This document shows positions 33,883 to 42,501 of a stretch of DNA of 64,000 nucleotides, in pieces (position 1 is the first letter of the stretch; each line of letters opens with the position of its first letter). This stretch comes from an uncultured Rhodospirillaceae bacterium. Its GTDB lineage: Bacteria > Pseudomonadota > Alphaproteobacteria > Azospirillales > Azospirillaceae. Under the pieces are notes generated by a model, which did not search any database, was not told where the DNA came from, and worked only from the letters and a program-made list of their open reading frames with translations. Both the position numbers and the translations under genes were made by a program. Location of the stretch: assembly GCA_937927415.1 (NCBI GenBank), contig CALBDS010000001.1, positions 321,371 through 385,370 of the forward strand, read 5' to 3'.

Positions 33883-33940
33883 CGAAGGGGGCCGCCGGCC
33901 CCCTTCGCGCTTCCCCCGGCCAAGGGCCAAAGGCCCTTGG
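33883..33940. repeat. Palindromic intergenic element with two hairpins
   Basis: Two perfect hairpins lie between the convergent PCu(A)C and smc genes: an 11-base-pair stem with a GCC loop (33883-33907), and CCAAGGGCC-AAA-GGCCCTTGG (33920-33940). The second is nearly identical to the hairpin after recN at 52231-52250, so this looks like a dispersed repeat. Neither hairpin has a T-tract. Confidence 0.65.
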
Positions 33941-33951
33941 ATCCCATCGGG

Positions 33952-36900
33952 TCAGGCGGCGCCGCGCAGTTCCACGGCGCGGCCCAGGTCCACGCTGACC
34001 AGTTGGGAGACGCCGCGTTCGGCCATGGTCACACCGAACAGGCGGTCAACACGGGCCATGGTCAGCCGGTGGTGGGTGATGATGAGGAACCGCGTGCGGC
34101 CCTCCCGCGCGATTTCATCCACCAGATCGCAGAAACGGTTGACGTTGGCCTCGTCCAACGGCGCATCCACCTCGTCCAGAACGCAGATCGGGGCCGGGTT
34201 GGAACGGAAGACGGCGAACAACAGCGACAGGGCCGTCAGCGCCTGTTCCCCGCCCGACAGCAGCGACAGAATTTGCAGCTTCTTGCCCGGCGGGCTGGCG
34301 TAGATCTCCAGGCCGGCGTTCAGCGGGTCTTCGGCGTTCACCAGTTCCAGATGCGCCTTGCCGCCGCCGAACAGGCGGGTGAACATCTGCTGGAATTGCA
34401 GGTTCACGGTGTCGAAGGCGCCGGTCAGCCGTTCCCGCGCCTCACGGTTCAGACTGGCGATGCCTTGGCGCAGCCGGGCGATGGCGCTGATAAGGTCCTC
34501 CCGCTCGCCGCGCAGGGAGTTGACCTGCACCTCCATCTCTTCCAGTTCGATTTCGGCGCGCAGGTTGACCGGCCCCAGGGCGTCACGGTCGCGGTTCAGC
34601 TTATCGAGCCTCTGTTCCATCACCGCCACCTCGGGCAGCGGGTCGCCGTCGGCCAGTTCCGCCAGGGCGCGGGTCTGGTCGGGCGTGCATTCCAGCCGCT
34701 CGGCGATGCGTTCGGTCAGGGTGCGGATGGCCTGCAACGCCGCCAGCACCGCGGCATCGGCGCGGGCGCGCGCCTCGCGGGCGTCGGCCAGCACCTCTTC
34801 CGCCTTCCGCCACACCTCGTCAGCGGTGGCAAGCCCCTCTTCGGCCTCGGCCAGCGCCGCCGCCGCCGCGGCACGGGCACGCTCGGCCTCGGCGATCCGG
34901 TCCTGAAGCTCCAGACGCTCTTCGTGGATTTCCAGCGGGCGGGCGGCCAGGGTTTCCAACTCTTCTTCCGCCGCCGCCGCGCGGTCGCGCAATTCCTCCA
35001 CCCGGCCCCCGGCGCCGTTGGAACGGTTGAGCCAGGAGTTCTTTTCCTCCCCGATGGCGGTCAGCCGCTGGCGGCGGCTGGCGGCGTCACGGGTCAGCCG
35101 GTCGAGCGCGTTCTGTTTCGCGGCCAGATCCACCCGCCGTTCGGTCAGCGCCGTGCGCAGCGCGGTCACCTCGTCCCGGCCGTCGTGGGTGTCGGGCAGC
35201 GACTCCAGCATCTCCCGCGCGTCGGCAAGCTGGTTTTCCACCTCCCGCCGGTCGGCGGCCAGGGCGTCGATCCCCTCCACCAGGGCGTTGAGGCGGGTGG
35301 TGGCGGCATCGGCCTCGCGGACCAGACGGGTGTAACGGTCGCGCGCCTGATTGAGCGATGCGAAGGCTTCGCGCACCGCATCGCGGGCGCGGCGGTCGCG
35401 GGCGGTGGCTTCCTCCGCCGCCAGACGCACGGTGTCCAGGGCCTCCCGCGCCGTCTCCACCGCCTCGTCGGCGGCGTCCAATTCGTCGCGCAACTCGGCC
35501 AGACGGTTGCGCTGCTGCAGACGGATGGCGGCGGCGGTGGGCGCACCGGCCTGCACCGTCAGCCCATCCCAGCGCCACGCCCCGCCGTCGCGGCTGACCA
35601 GGCTTTGCCCCGGCAACAGGGACGGCGCCAGCGCCGCCCCGGTGGCACTGTCGGGCACCACGCCGATGTGCGCCAGCCCGCGGGCCAGCGCCGCCGGCCC
35701 CTGCACCACCGCCGCCAGCGGCTGCACACCGTCGGGCAGCGGTGCGACCGCGGCGAACGGCGGCAGGTCGCGCCAATGGATGGGGGCGGCTTCATCAAGC
35801 GGTGCCGTCAGCGGGTCGCCGAAGGCCGCGGCCAGGGCGCCTTCGTAGCCCGGCGCCACCGTCACCGCGTCGATCAGCGGCGGGTACTGGTCGCTGCCAC
35901 CGCCGGCCCGCAGCAGGTCGGCCAGCGCCTTTTCCTCCGCCTTCAGGCGGGTGCGGGCGGCTTCGGTGGTGTGGAGGGCATCGCGCGCCCGCGACAGGGC
36001 GGGATCGGCGTCGGCCTTGGCCCGTTCCGCCGCCTCCGCTGCCTCGCGGGCGGTGTCCAGGCGGCCTTCGGCCAATTCCACCGCCATTTCCGCTTCCGCC
36101 AGATCGGTGCGGGCGGCAATCTCCTGCTCCAACACGGCGCGCTGGGTCTGCTGTTCGCCGATGCGCTTGGTGAGTGCGGCGACACGGTTTTCCAGGTCCG
36201 CGACCTGCCGGGCCAGCGCGTTGCGCCGCGCCTCGTCGGCGGCCACCCGCTCGGTCAGGCGGGTCAGTTCACGGTCGCGTTCCTCCACCGCCTCGCGCGC
36301 GTCGGCCAGGGCATCGCGGGCGGCCTCCTCCAGCATCTCTTCATCGCCCTGCTCGGCGCGAAGCTGGTCCATTTCGGCGTCCAGCCGGGCCAGCGCCTGA
36401 TCGGCGTCCGCCGCCAGCGCCTGTTCGCGGCCCAGATCACCGGCAATCTGCTGCAACCGTTGCTGAAGCGCGCGGCGCTGTTCGGTGACGCGCTTTTCCT
36501 CCGCGTCCAACTGTTCGCGGGCGATGACGAGCCGCTGCAACGCCGCCGCCGCCGCCGCCTCGGCCTGACGCCGCTGGGGCAGGCCCGATGCCGCGGCTTC
36601 CCGCTCCGTTTCCCGTTGCTTGACCGCCAGCAGCAGGGTGCGCACCTGCCCTTCGGTCTGGGCGAAGGTCTGACGGGCGCGGGCCTCCTCCTCCTGGGCT
36701 TCCAGCCAGCGGCGGTACCACAGGGCGGCTTCGGTCTTGCGGATCTGGGTGGACAGGGCGTGGTAACGGGCCACCTGCCGGGCCTGCTTGCGCAGGCTGA
36801 CAAGCTGGGTGTCCATGGCGCCGATCACATCGTCCAGGCGGACAAGGTTGCCCTCCGCCGCCTTCAGCCGCAATTCCGCCTCGTGCCGGCGGGAATGCAG

Positions 36901-37416
36901 GCCGGTGATGCCCGCCGCCTCTTCCAGCAGCACCCGGCGTTCCTGCGGCTTGGCATTGATGATCTGCCCCACCTTCCCCTGACTGACCAGCGCGGGGGAG
37001 GAGGCACCCGACGCGTTGTCGGCGAACAGCAACTGCACGTCGCGGGCGCGGACCAGTTTGCCGTTGAGGCGGTAATCGGAACCGGACCCGCGTTCGATCC
37101 GCCGGGTGATCTCCAACTCGTCCGCCTCGTTCATCCCGGCGGGTGCTGTGCGGCCGCGGTTGTCCACGGCCAGCGACACTTCGGCCAGATTGCGCGCCGG
37201 GCGGCTGGAGGTGCCGCCGAAGATCACATCGTCCATGTCGCCGCCGCGCATGCGCTTGGCCGAGGTTTCCCCCATGACCCAGCGCAGCGCCTCGACCAGA
37301 TTGGACTTGCCGCAACCGTTGGGACCGACGATGCCGGTCATCCCCGGCTCGATCACCAGTTCGGTGTTGTCCACAAAGGACTTGAAGCCCGACAGCTTCA
37401 GACGGGTGAAGATCAC
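33952..37416 (-). CDS. smc: Chromosome segregation protein SMC
   Basis: An 1154-residue SMC ATPase, the core of bacterial condensin that organises and segregates the chromosome with ScpA/ScpB. The N-terminal head has VGPNGCGKSNLVEALRWVMGE (Walker A). Long coiled coils (roughly residues 165-490 and 660-990) flank the hinge (DAVTVAPGYEGALAAAFGDP). The C-terminal head has LSGGEQALTALSLLFAVF (signature) and VLDEVDAPLDEANV (Walker B). The start codon is GTG (37414-37416), 46 bases after the dsbA stop. The DUF721-dsbA-smc order is typical of alphaproteobacteria. Complete and normal in size. Confidence 0.97.
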   Translation of the reverse strand: MIFTRLKLSGFKSFVDNTELVIEPGMTGIVGPNGCGKSNLVEALRWVMGETSAKRMRGGDMDDVIFGGTSSRPARNLAEVSLAVDNRGRTAPAGMNEADELEITRRIERGSGSDYRLNGKLVRARDVQLLFADNASGASSPALVSQGKVGQIINAKPQERRVLLEEAAGITGLHSRRHEAELRLKAAEGNLVRLDDVIGAMDTQLVSLRKQARQVARYHALSTQIRKTEAALWYRRWLEAQEEEARARQTFAQTEGQVRTLLLAVKQRETEREAAASGLPQRRQAEAAAAAALQRLVIAREQLDAEEKRVTEQRRALQQRLQQIAGDLGREQALAADADQALARLDAEMDQLRAEQGDEEMLEEAARDALADAREAVEERDRELTRLTERVAADEARRNALARQVADLENRVAALTKRIGEQQTQRAVLEQEIAARTDLAEAEMAVELAEGRLDTAREAAEAAERAKADADPALSRARDALHTTEAARTRLKAEEKALADLLRAGGGSDQYPPLIDAVTVAPGYEGALAAAFGDPLTAPLDEAAPIHWRDLPPFAAVAPLPDGVQPLAAVVQGPAALARGLAHIGVVPDSATGAALAPSLLPGQSLVSRDGGAWRWDGLTVQAGAPTAAAIRLQQRNRLAELRDELDAADEAVETAREALDTVRLAAEEATARDRRARDAVREAFASLNQARDRYTRLVREADAATTRLNALVEGIDALAADRREVENQLADAREMLESLPDTHDGRDEVTALRTALTERRVDLAAKQNALDRLTRDAASRRQRLTAIGEEKNSWLNRSNGAGGRVEELRDRAAAAEEELETLAARPLEIHEERLELQDRIAEAERARAAAAAALAEAEEGLATADEVWRKAEEVLADAREARARADAAVLAALQAIRTLTERIAERLECTPDQTRALAELADGDPLPEVAVMEQRLDKLNRDRDALGPVNLRAEIELEEMEVQVNSLRGEREDLISAIARLRQGIASLNREARERLTGAFDTVNLQFQQMFTRLFGGGKAHLELVNAEDPLNAGLEIYASPPGKKLQILSLLSGGEQALTALSLLFAVFRSNPAPICVLDEVDAPLDEANVNRFCDLVDEIAREGRTRFLIITHHRLTMARVDRLFGVTMAERGVSQLVSVDLGRAVELRGAA

Positions 37417-37462
37417 CGCCGGACTCCCGCAGTGGTGCTGACCATAACAGAAAAAGACACGC

Positions 37463-38077
37463 TTACTTCGCGGCGTCGATGGCCTTGGCGAAAGCCTCGA
37501 ACGGCTGGGCGCCGCTGATCCGTTCCTTGTCGTTGATGATGAAGGTGGGGGTGGCCTCCACCTTGTCCTTGTTCGATCCGTCGATCTGCATCTTCAGGAT
37601 GCCGTCCGCCAGTTCCTTGGACGCCCAGCACGCTTCAACCGCGGCGTCGGGCAGACCAGCCAGGGCACCGATCTGCTTCAGCGCCTTGGCCGGGTCGGCA
37701 GCACGGCTCCACACACCCTGCTGTTTGAACAGCACGTCGAGCATGGGGTAATAGCGTTCCTTGGGCGCGCAACGGGCCATCATCGACGCCCGCAGCGCCC
37801 ATTGATCGAAGGGGAAATCGCGGAAAATCAGCTTGGCCTTGCCGGTGTCCAGATACTCTTTCTTGATCTGCGGCAGGGTCTGGGTGTGGAAATCGGCGCA
37901 ATGGGGGCAGGTCAGCGACGAATAATCCACGATGGTCACCGGCGCATCGGCGTTGCCCAGCACCCGGTCGGCCAGGGCGGCCGGCACGTCGATGGTTTGC
38001 GCACCGGCGGCGGACACGCCCAGACCGGCAACGGCGCCAAGCAGGGCGGCGGCAAGAGTCTTCATAAATCGACGCAC
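37463..38077 (-). CDS. DsbA family thiol:disulfide interchange protein
   Basis: A 204-residue periplasmic thioredoxin-fold protein. The GTG start has a GGAGG site; an ATG four codons later is an alternative. The signal peptide is MKTLAAALLGAVAGLGVSA ending near AGA. The active site is CPHC (DYSSLTCPHCADFHTQ), and the cis-Pro is in KVEATPTFIIND. FRDFPFDQWALRASMMARC follows the DsbA/DsbD-like helical insertion. It is the common DsbA-type protein found upstream of smc in alphaproteobacteria; whether it acts as an oxidase or an isomerase cannot be told from sequence. Confidence 0.9.
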   Translation of the reverse strand: MRRFMKTLAAALLGAVAGLGVSAAGAQTIDVPAALADRVLGNADAPVTIVDYSSLTCPHCADFHTQTLPQIKKEYLDTGKAKLIFRDFPFDQWALRASMMARCAPKERYYPMLDVLFKQQGVWSRAADPAKALKQIGALAGLPDAAVEACWASKELADGILKMQIDGSNKDKVEATPTFIINDKERISGAQPFEAFAKAIDAAK

Positions 38078-38153
38078 GGATCAGCCTCCAGGCTACAAGA
38101 TCTTGAGGGGGTTATAGGGCCAGTCGCCACGCGGCGGCAAGAGGGGTTCCGGG

Positions 38154-38621
38154 TCAGCGGCCCGTGCGCCCCATCAGCGCCCGCCCGAACCGTTCCAGCG
38201 TGGCGCGCAACTCCGCATCCTCCACGGTGGCAAGGGTGGTGGACAGCCGGTTTTCCTGATCCGCCGACAGCGGCTTGACCACCGGGGGGCGCGGCCCCGG
38301 CGTGGGTGTGACCACCCCATGGACCAGCCGCAGCCGGGCGACGGCGCGGTAACCGAAAAAGCTGTTGATGCGCTCCAGGATCTGCGGCTCCAGATGCTGG
38401 AGTTCCAGGGCGATGGCCCCGGCGGCGCGCAGGTGCAGCGTGGCATCCTCGCGCTTGCCGCGGGGAAAGATCAGCTTGTCCGGCTGGGTGCGGCTGGACA
38501 GCTGCTGCCCGACGATGCTCGGCCATTCGGTGATGAGCGCCCCGAACGCCAGCCCGCGCTTGCCCAGCACCTTGCCCGCCACCTGCGGCACGGTATGGCT
38601 GAGAAGACGGGGACCGGCCAT
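38154..38621 (-). CDS. DUF721 family protein (DciA-like)
   Basis: A 155-residue DUF721 protein. The domain covers LGKRGLAFGALITEWPSIVG, DKLIFPRGKREDATLHLRA and LQHLEPQILERINSFFGY. DciA-type DUF721 proteins load the replicative helicase in bacteria lacking DnaC; whether this short alphaproteobacterial type does the same is uncertain. The chosen start is ATG at 38619-38621 with GAG upstream; a GTG five codons earlier is possible. It is first in the DUF721-dsbA-smc operon. The C-terminal 30 residues are helical and variable. Confidence 0.8.
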   Translation of the reverse strand: MAGPRLLSHTVPQVAGKVLGKRGLAFGALITEWPSIVGQQLSSRTQPDKLIFPRGKREDATLHLRAAGAIALELQHLEPQILERINSFFGYRAVARLRLVHGVVTPTPGPRPPVVKPLSADQENRLSTTLATVEDAELRATLERFGRALMGRTGR

Positions 38622-38732
38622 GGCAACATCACTCACGGGTTGAGGTGGAACGGCGATGGCGGCGAGTCTAGCCCACCATCCGCCGCCCTGCCAATCCACC
38701 TTACCATGAAGCTTTTGTCATGGGGGGCGCCA

Positions 38733-39764
38733 TCACGCCGGGACGGGCGGTGCGAACCCCTCCAGCACCACCTTGCCCCGCGCCCGCCCGCTTTCGATGA
38801 AGGCATGGGCGCGTGTCAGGGTGGCGGCGTCGATCGGGCCGAAGACCTCGTTCAGCGTGGTGCGCAGCAACCCGTCGTCCACCAGCCGCGACACCTCGGC
38901 CAGCAAACGATGCTGGGCGATCATGTCGGCGGTGGCGAACAGCGGGCGGGTGAACATGAATTCCCAATGGACCGAGGCGCTTTTGCGCTTCAAGGGCATG
39001 ATGTCCAGGCTGCCGGGATCGTCGATCAGCGCCAGACGGCCCTGAGGCGCCAGCGCCTCGACAATGGCGGGATAGTGCTGGGCGGTGTTGGTCAGGCTCG
39101 CCACCATCTCCACCTGAGGGATGCCGATGCGGGCCAGTTCTTCGGTCAGCGGGCGGCTGTGGTCGATGACGTGGTGGGCGCCCAGATCACGGCACCAGTC
39201 CGCGGTTTCATGGCGGGACGCGGTGGCGATCACCGTCAGCCCGGTCAACCGGCGGGCCAACTGGATCAGGATGGAGCCGACGCCCCCCGCCCCGCCGATC
39301 ACCAGCAGGGTTCCGGCGTGCGCCGGCTTGCCGGGCGTTACACCCAGCCGGTCGAACAGCAGTTCCCAGGCGGTGATGGCGGTCAGCGGCATGGCCGCGG
39401 CTTCGGCAAAGGACAGGCGGGCGGGCTTCGGCCCGACGATGCGTTCGTCCACCAGATGGAATTCGGCGTTGGTGCCGGGGCGGTTCAACACACCAGCATA
39501 AAACACCGCGTCGCCCGGCCGGAACAGGGTGACAGCACTGCCCACCGCCTCCACCACTCCGGCGGCGTCGAAGCCCAGGATGCGGGTTTCCCCCGCCTCC
39601 GGCGCCATGTTGGTGCGCAGCTTCACATCTACGGGATTGATCGACACCGCCGACACCGCCACCCGCAGGTCGTGCGGACCGGGTTCGGGTGTGGGGCATT
39701 CGAAATCCACCAGCGCATCGGCGGCGGTGATGGGACCATTGGAACGGTAACCGACGGCTTTCAT
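38733..39764 (-). CDS. Zinc-binding alcohol dehydrogenase family / quinone oxidoreductase-like protein
   Basis: A 343-residue medium-chain dehydrogenase/reductase. The start is ATG at 39762-39764 with an AGGGGAG site. The N-terminal GroES-like domain has VSAVSINPVDVKLRTNM and LGFDAAGVVEAVG. The Rossmann domain has LLVIGGAGGVGSILIQLARR. No zinc-binding Cys cluster is seen, so it belongs to the zinc-free quinone-oxidoreductase type, NADPH-dependent by family. It is divergent from an HxlR regulator gene, with 124 bases between. That pairing usually means the regulator responds to an electrophile or quinone and controls the enzyme. Confidence 0.9.
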   Translation of the reverse strand: MKAVGYRSNGPITAADALVDFECPTPEPGPHDLRVAVSAVSINPVDVKLRTNMAPEAGETRILGFDAAGVVEAVGSAVTLFRPGDAVFYAGVLNRPGTNAEFHLVDERIVGPKPARLSFAEAAAMPLTAITAWELLFDRLGVTPGKPAHAGTLLVIGGAGGVGSILIQLARRLTGLTVIATASRHETADWCRDLGAHHVIDHSRPLTEELARIGIPQVEMVASLTNTAQHYPAIVEALAPQGRLALIDDPGSLDIMPLKRKSASVHWEFMFTRPLFATADMIAQHRLLAEVSRLVDDGLLRTTLNEVFGPIDAATLTRAHAFIESGRARGKVVLEGFAPPVPA

Positions 39765-39834
39765 GGCCGGGCACTCCCCTTTTTCTGTCCGGGTAAAGCG
39801 GGTATGGGGCGAAGATTGGCCGTTCCTTCCCAAA

Positions 39835-39846
39835 CCGTAAATACGG
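39835..39846. promoter_or_regulatory. Candidate operator between oxidoreductase and HxlR genes
   Basis: CCGTA-AA-TACGG is a five-base inverted repeat midway between the divergent genes, the size and place expected for a winged-helix HxlR operator. The only evidence is symmetry and position. Confidence 0.35.
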
Positions 39847-39888
39847 CATAATTGGGCCGGTAGTTCCCTTTTTGATACTGTGATTCCC

Positions 39889-40278
39889 ATGCCGATGAAG
39901 CGACGCCGCTACGAATGCGCCCCCGGCTGTCCGGTCGAAGCCACGCTGGACCTGATCGATGGCAAGTGGAAGGGGATCATCCTGTTCCACCTGCTGGACG
40001 GCACCTTGCGGTTCAACGAGCTTTTGCGGCGGTTGAACGCCGTCACCCAGCGGATGCTGACCAAGCAGTTGCGCGAATTGGAAGAGGCCGGGCTGATCCT
40101 GCGCACCGTCTATCCGCAGGTGCCGCCCAAGGTGGAATATTCCCTGACGCCGGAGGGTGAAAGCCTGCGCCCCGTGCTGATGGCGCTCTATGCCTGGGGC
40201 GTGGAGCGCATGGCACGGCTGAACCAGACGGAACGGCCGATGCCGGGGGCCGTACCGGCGGATGTGGCTGCGGAATAG
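39889..40278 (+). CDS. HxlR family transcriptional regulator
   Basis: A 129-residue winged-helix regulator. Family signature: CPVEATLDLIDGKWKGIILF, HLLDGTLRFNELLRRL, VTQRMLTKQLRELEEAGLI and YSLTPEGESLRPVL. One Cys before the helix (APGCPVE) could be redox active, as in other HxlR proteins that sense aldehydes or quinones. The start is ATG at 39889 or 39895; no clear ribosome binding site is visible. It is divergent from the oxidoreductase gene at 38733-39764, its likely target. Confidence 0.9.
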   Translation: MPMKRRRYECAPGCPVEATLDLIDGKWKGIILFHLLDGTLRFNELLRRLNAVTQRMLTKQLRELEEAGLILRTVYPQVPPKVEYSLTPEGESLRPVLMALYAWGVERMARLNQTERPMPGAVPADVAAE

Positions 40279-40359
40279 AACCGTTGGCTTCGGGATGTTC
40301 CGCGGTGCGGAAAAATGATAAGGTCCACCCAATCGTTTGATTGACGACGGATGAAACGA

Positions 40360-40590
40360 ATGCCGCTCTATTCCTATCGCTGCAAAGGCTGCGACACTGC
40401 GTTCGAGACGCTGGTGCGCAGCTCCGACGTTCCCGCCTGTCCGTCCTGCGGCAGTGAATCCCTGGAAAAGCTGGTGTCCCTGCCCGCGCCGGAGGGCAAA
40501 TCCAAGTCCATCATCCAGTCCGGACGCGCCGCCGCGGCCAAGGAGGGGCATTTCAGCAACTACAGCAAGGCCGAGCGGTCCAAGCTGTAG
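40360..40590 (+). CDS. FmdB-type zinc ribbon protein
   Basis: A 76-residue protein of the FmdB/regulatory zinc ribbon family. It reads MPLYSYRCKGCDTAFETLV, then ACPSCGSESLEKLVS, giving two CxxC pairs for one zinc. The C-terminus is Lys/Ser-rich (KEGHFSNYSKAERSKL). The start at 40360 gives the family-typical MPLY; an ATG three codons earlier is possible. Function in the family is poorly known. It is followed at once by a palindrome cluster. Confidence 0.88.
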   Translation: MPLYSYRCKGCDTAFETLVRSSDVPACPSCGSESLEKLVSLPAPEGKSKSIIQSGRAAAAKEGHFSNYSKAERSKL

Positions 40591-40596
40591 TAAGAA

Positions 40597-40714
40597 TTGG
40601 GCTACTGCCCAAACCCGTTCGGGGCGATGCCCCGAACCCCCTTTGGTTTTATCGATAAAAAGGATGGAGGTTTGGAGGCGTTAGTCTCCAAACGGGGTCG
40701 GGGATGTTGCCCCG
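40597..40714. repeat. Cluster of four hairpins, REP-like intergenic element
   Basis: Four separate stem-loops in 118 bases: TTGGGC-TACT-GCCCAA (about 40597-40612), GTTCGGGGC-GAT-GCCCCGAAC (40617-40637), GTTTGGAG with CTCCAAAC (40670-40693) and CGGGG with CCCCG (40699-40714), with an AT-rich stretch (TTTTATCGATAAAAA) in the middle. It lies between convergent genes. This layout resembles dispersed palindromic elements common in Azospirillum-type genomes. Confidence 0.6.
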
Positions 40715-40724
40715 CTCTCCACAA

Positions 40725-42236
40725 TTACAGCACGCCCAGCGCCCGCCACACCGGCACCCGGCGTTCCCGATGCCGGTGCAGCCGGGCCGCCAGTTCCGGC
40801 ACGGCGTCGGCCGGGTCGGTCAGCGGGCGGCCACCGCGCATCAGCGGACGGCCCAGCGCCTCCAGCCGGGGCAGCACCGTGGCGGCCAGCGCCTCCGGTG
40901 CGGCTTCGGGATCCTCCTGCATCGCGGCATAGACCACCTGCTCCATCACGCCCACGGGGATGCCGCTGCCGATGCCGGGGGCGGCGAGGAATCCCATGGT
41001 GCCGCCGCGGCGGGTCGCGGCGCAGACGGCGGTGTTGAACCGGCGGGCGGTGGTGCGGACCGCCTCGTCCGGCGGCACCGCGGGATGGATCTGCCCCCCC
41101 AGCACCAGCAGGGCCACCACCCGCAGCAGGTCCGGCAACGGCCAGTCCCGCCGGGCCAGGGCCGAAAGCGGCTGTGGCCCCTCCGCCCACAGCCGGGCCA
41201 CCAGCGGGCGGGCGATGGCCGGGTCGGCCTCCACAGGCCCCAGGGACGTGCGGGTGACGGTCTGCAGATCCTCGGGATAGGTCAGTGCCGCCAGGGGGGT
41301 GGCCATCAGCCGTTCTTCCCGCTCCGCCGCGGTCAGAACCACGGCTCCACGCCCGTAAAGATCCCGACGGAAGGCGCGGCCGACGGCATAGTCGCGCACG
41401 GTTTCCGCCATCACCCGGTCGGGGCTGCCGTTATAGAGCGCCCGCCCGCCATCCGGCACCGTCAGGTCGGCAAAGGAATCGGTGGGATCGGCCAGCCCCA
41501 GATAGATCAGCCGCGCCGCCGCCATCTCCCCCGCCACCTCGGCGTGATCGAGCAGGCGCCAGGATTCGTTGAGATATTCATGGGCCAGATAGCGGGGGTC
41601 CTGGTCGGCCAGTTCCTCCAGCCGGGCCACGGCGGCGGGGTTGGCGGCGAAGTACCCACCCCCGGCGGCGGCGAGCGCGCGGGCGAAGGCGATGCCCGCC
41701 TGCACCCGTTCCCCCATGGTGCCGGGATGACGGCGGGCGTGTTCCAGCAACAGGCGGCGCAGGGGGGCGACCGCCGCCCAGCCCGGCGGGGTGTTGTACG
41801 ACAGGTACGCCGCCCCGCCCACCGCCAACGACCGCGCCAGGATGCGCCGCACGTCGGCGGCGGTGGCAGCGTCGATCCAGGAATAGATGCCGTGCAGCAG
41901 GATGGCGCCGAACCGCCCGTGATCCTCCCCCGCCCAATCGGCGAAGGAGGCATCGGCGTAGCGCAGATTGGTCAGGCCGGCGTCCTTCTGAAACGCGGCG
42001 GCGGCGGCGATGTGGCTGGGGTTGACGTCCACCCCCACCCAATCACATCCCGGATTGGCCGCGGCCAGCAACGCCACGTTGAAGCCGATGCCGCAGCCCA
42101 GTTCCAGCCCCCGGACCGGCGCCTCCACCGCGACACCGCCCAGCAGGGCGGCATAGCGCAGATAGGATGGTGCTGTTTCCCGGTAGAACCCCGGTGAACA
42201 CAGGGTATCCATCACATACCCGTCCACCCAGCCCAT
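40725..42236 (-). CDS. SAM-dependent methyltransferase with methyltransferase regulatory domain
   Basis: A 503-residue class I methyltransferase. The SAM-binding motif I is LELGCGIGFNVALLAAANPG, followed by WVGVDVNPSHIAAAAAF and FGAILLHGIYSWI. Residues about 210-300 match the methyltransferase regulatory domain (LNESWRLLDHAEVAGEM, YLGLADPTDSFADLTVP). The N-terminus GYVMDTLCSPGFYRETAPSY is typical of this two-domain family. Proteins of this kind often sit near surface polysaccharide genes; nothing nearby here shows the substrate. It follows the tRNA-Pro gene on the same strand. Confidence 0.85.
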   Translation of the reverse strand: MGWVDGYVMDTLCSPGFYRETAPSYLRYAALLGGVAVEAPVRGLELGCGIGFNVALLAAANPGCDWVGVDVNPSHIAAAAAFQKDAGLTNLRYADASFADWAGEDHGRFGAILLHGIYSWIDAATAADVRRILARSLAVGGAAYLSYNTPPGWAAVAPLRRLLLEHARRHPGTMGERVQAGIAFARALAAAGGGYFAANPAAVARLEELADQDPRYLAHEYLNESWRLLDHAEVAGEMAAARLIYLGLADPTDSFADLTVPDGGRALYNGSPDRVMAETVRDYAVGRAFRRDLYGRGAVVLTAAEREERLMATPLAALTYPEDLQTVTRTSLGPVEADPAIARPLVARLWAEGPQPLSALARRDWPLPDLLRVVALLVLGGQIHPAVPPDEAVRTTARRFNTAVCAATRRGGTMGFLAAPGIGSGIPVGVMEQVVYAAMQEDPEAAPEALAATVLPRLEALGRPLMRGGRPLTDPADAVPELAARLHRHRERRVPVWRALGVL

Positions 42237-42280
42237 GACGCCCCTCCCCCTTCCGGCCCGCAGCGGCTGGAGAAAAAACT

Positions 42281-42308
42281 AAGGCGGCCTGTTTTCACAG
42301 GCCGCCTT
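42281..42308 (-). terminator. Rho-independent terminator of tRNA-Pro
   Basis: A 12-base-pair perfect stem (42281-42292 with 42297-42308) with a four-base loop. Read on the minus strand it is followed by TTTTTT (42272-42278). It sits about 22 bases after the 3' end of the tRNA. Confidence 0.9.
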
Positions 42309-42329
42309 AATCTTGACCGACAGTCGCAC

Positions 42330-42406
42330 TGGTCGGAGCGACAGGATTTGAACCTGCGACCCCCAGACCCCCAGTCTGATGCGCTACCAGGCTGCGCTAC
42401 GCTCCG
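42330..42406 (-). tRNA. tRNA-Pro (anticodon GGG)
   Basis: A 77-nucleotide cloverleaf with encoded CCA (42330-42332). The acceptor stem is CGGAGCG with CGCTCCG. The D arm is GCGC with loop AGCCTGGTA. The anticodon stem TCAGA/TCTGG holds the loop CTGGGGG, giving anticodon GGG for CCC and CCU. The T arm has TTCAAAT. A strong terminator follows. No integrated element is seen at its 3' end. Confidence 0.96.
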
Positions 42407-42501
42407 TTCGTTTCGTGCGCCGTCGGTGGAGCGGGACTATAGTCAGGAGGTGGGGGGTGTGCAACAGCCTTTTTCAAAAAAATCACAGCCCCCTTTTCCC
42501 A

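Noticed and set aside
42330..42406. Attachment site of an integrated element at tRNA-Pro
   Set aside because: No integrase gene and no second copy of the tRNA 3' end were seen on either side.
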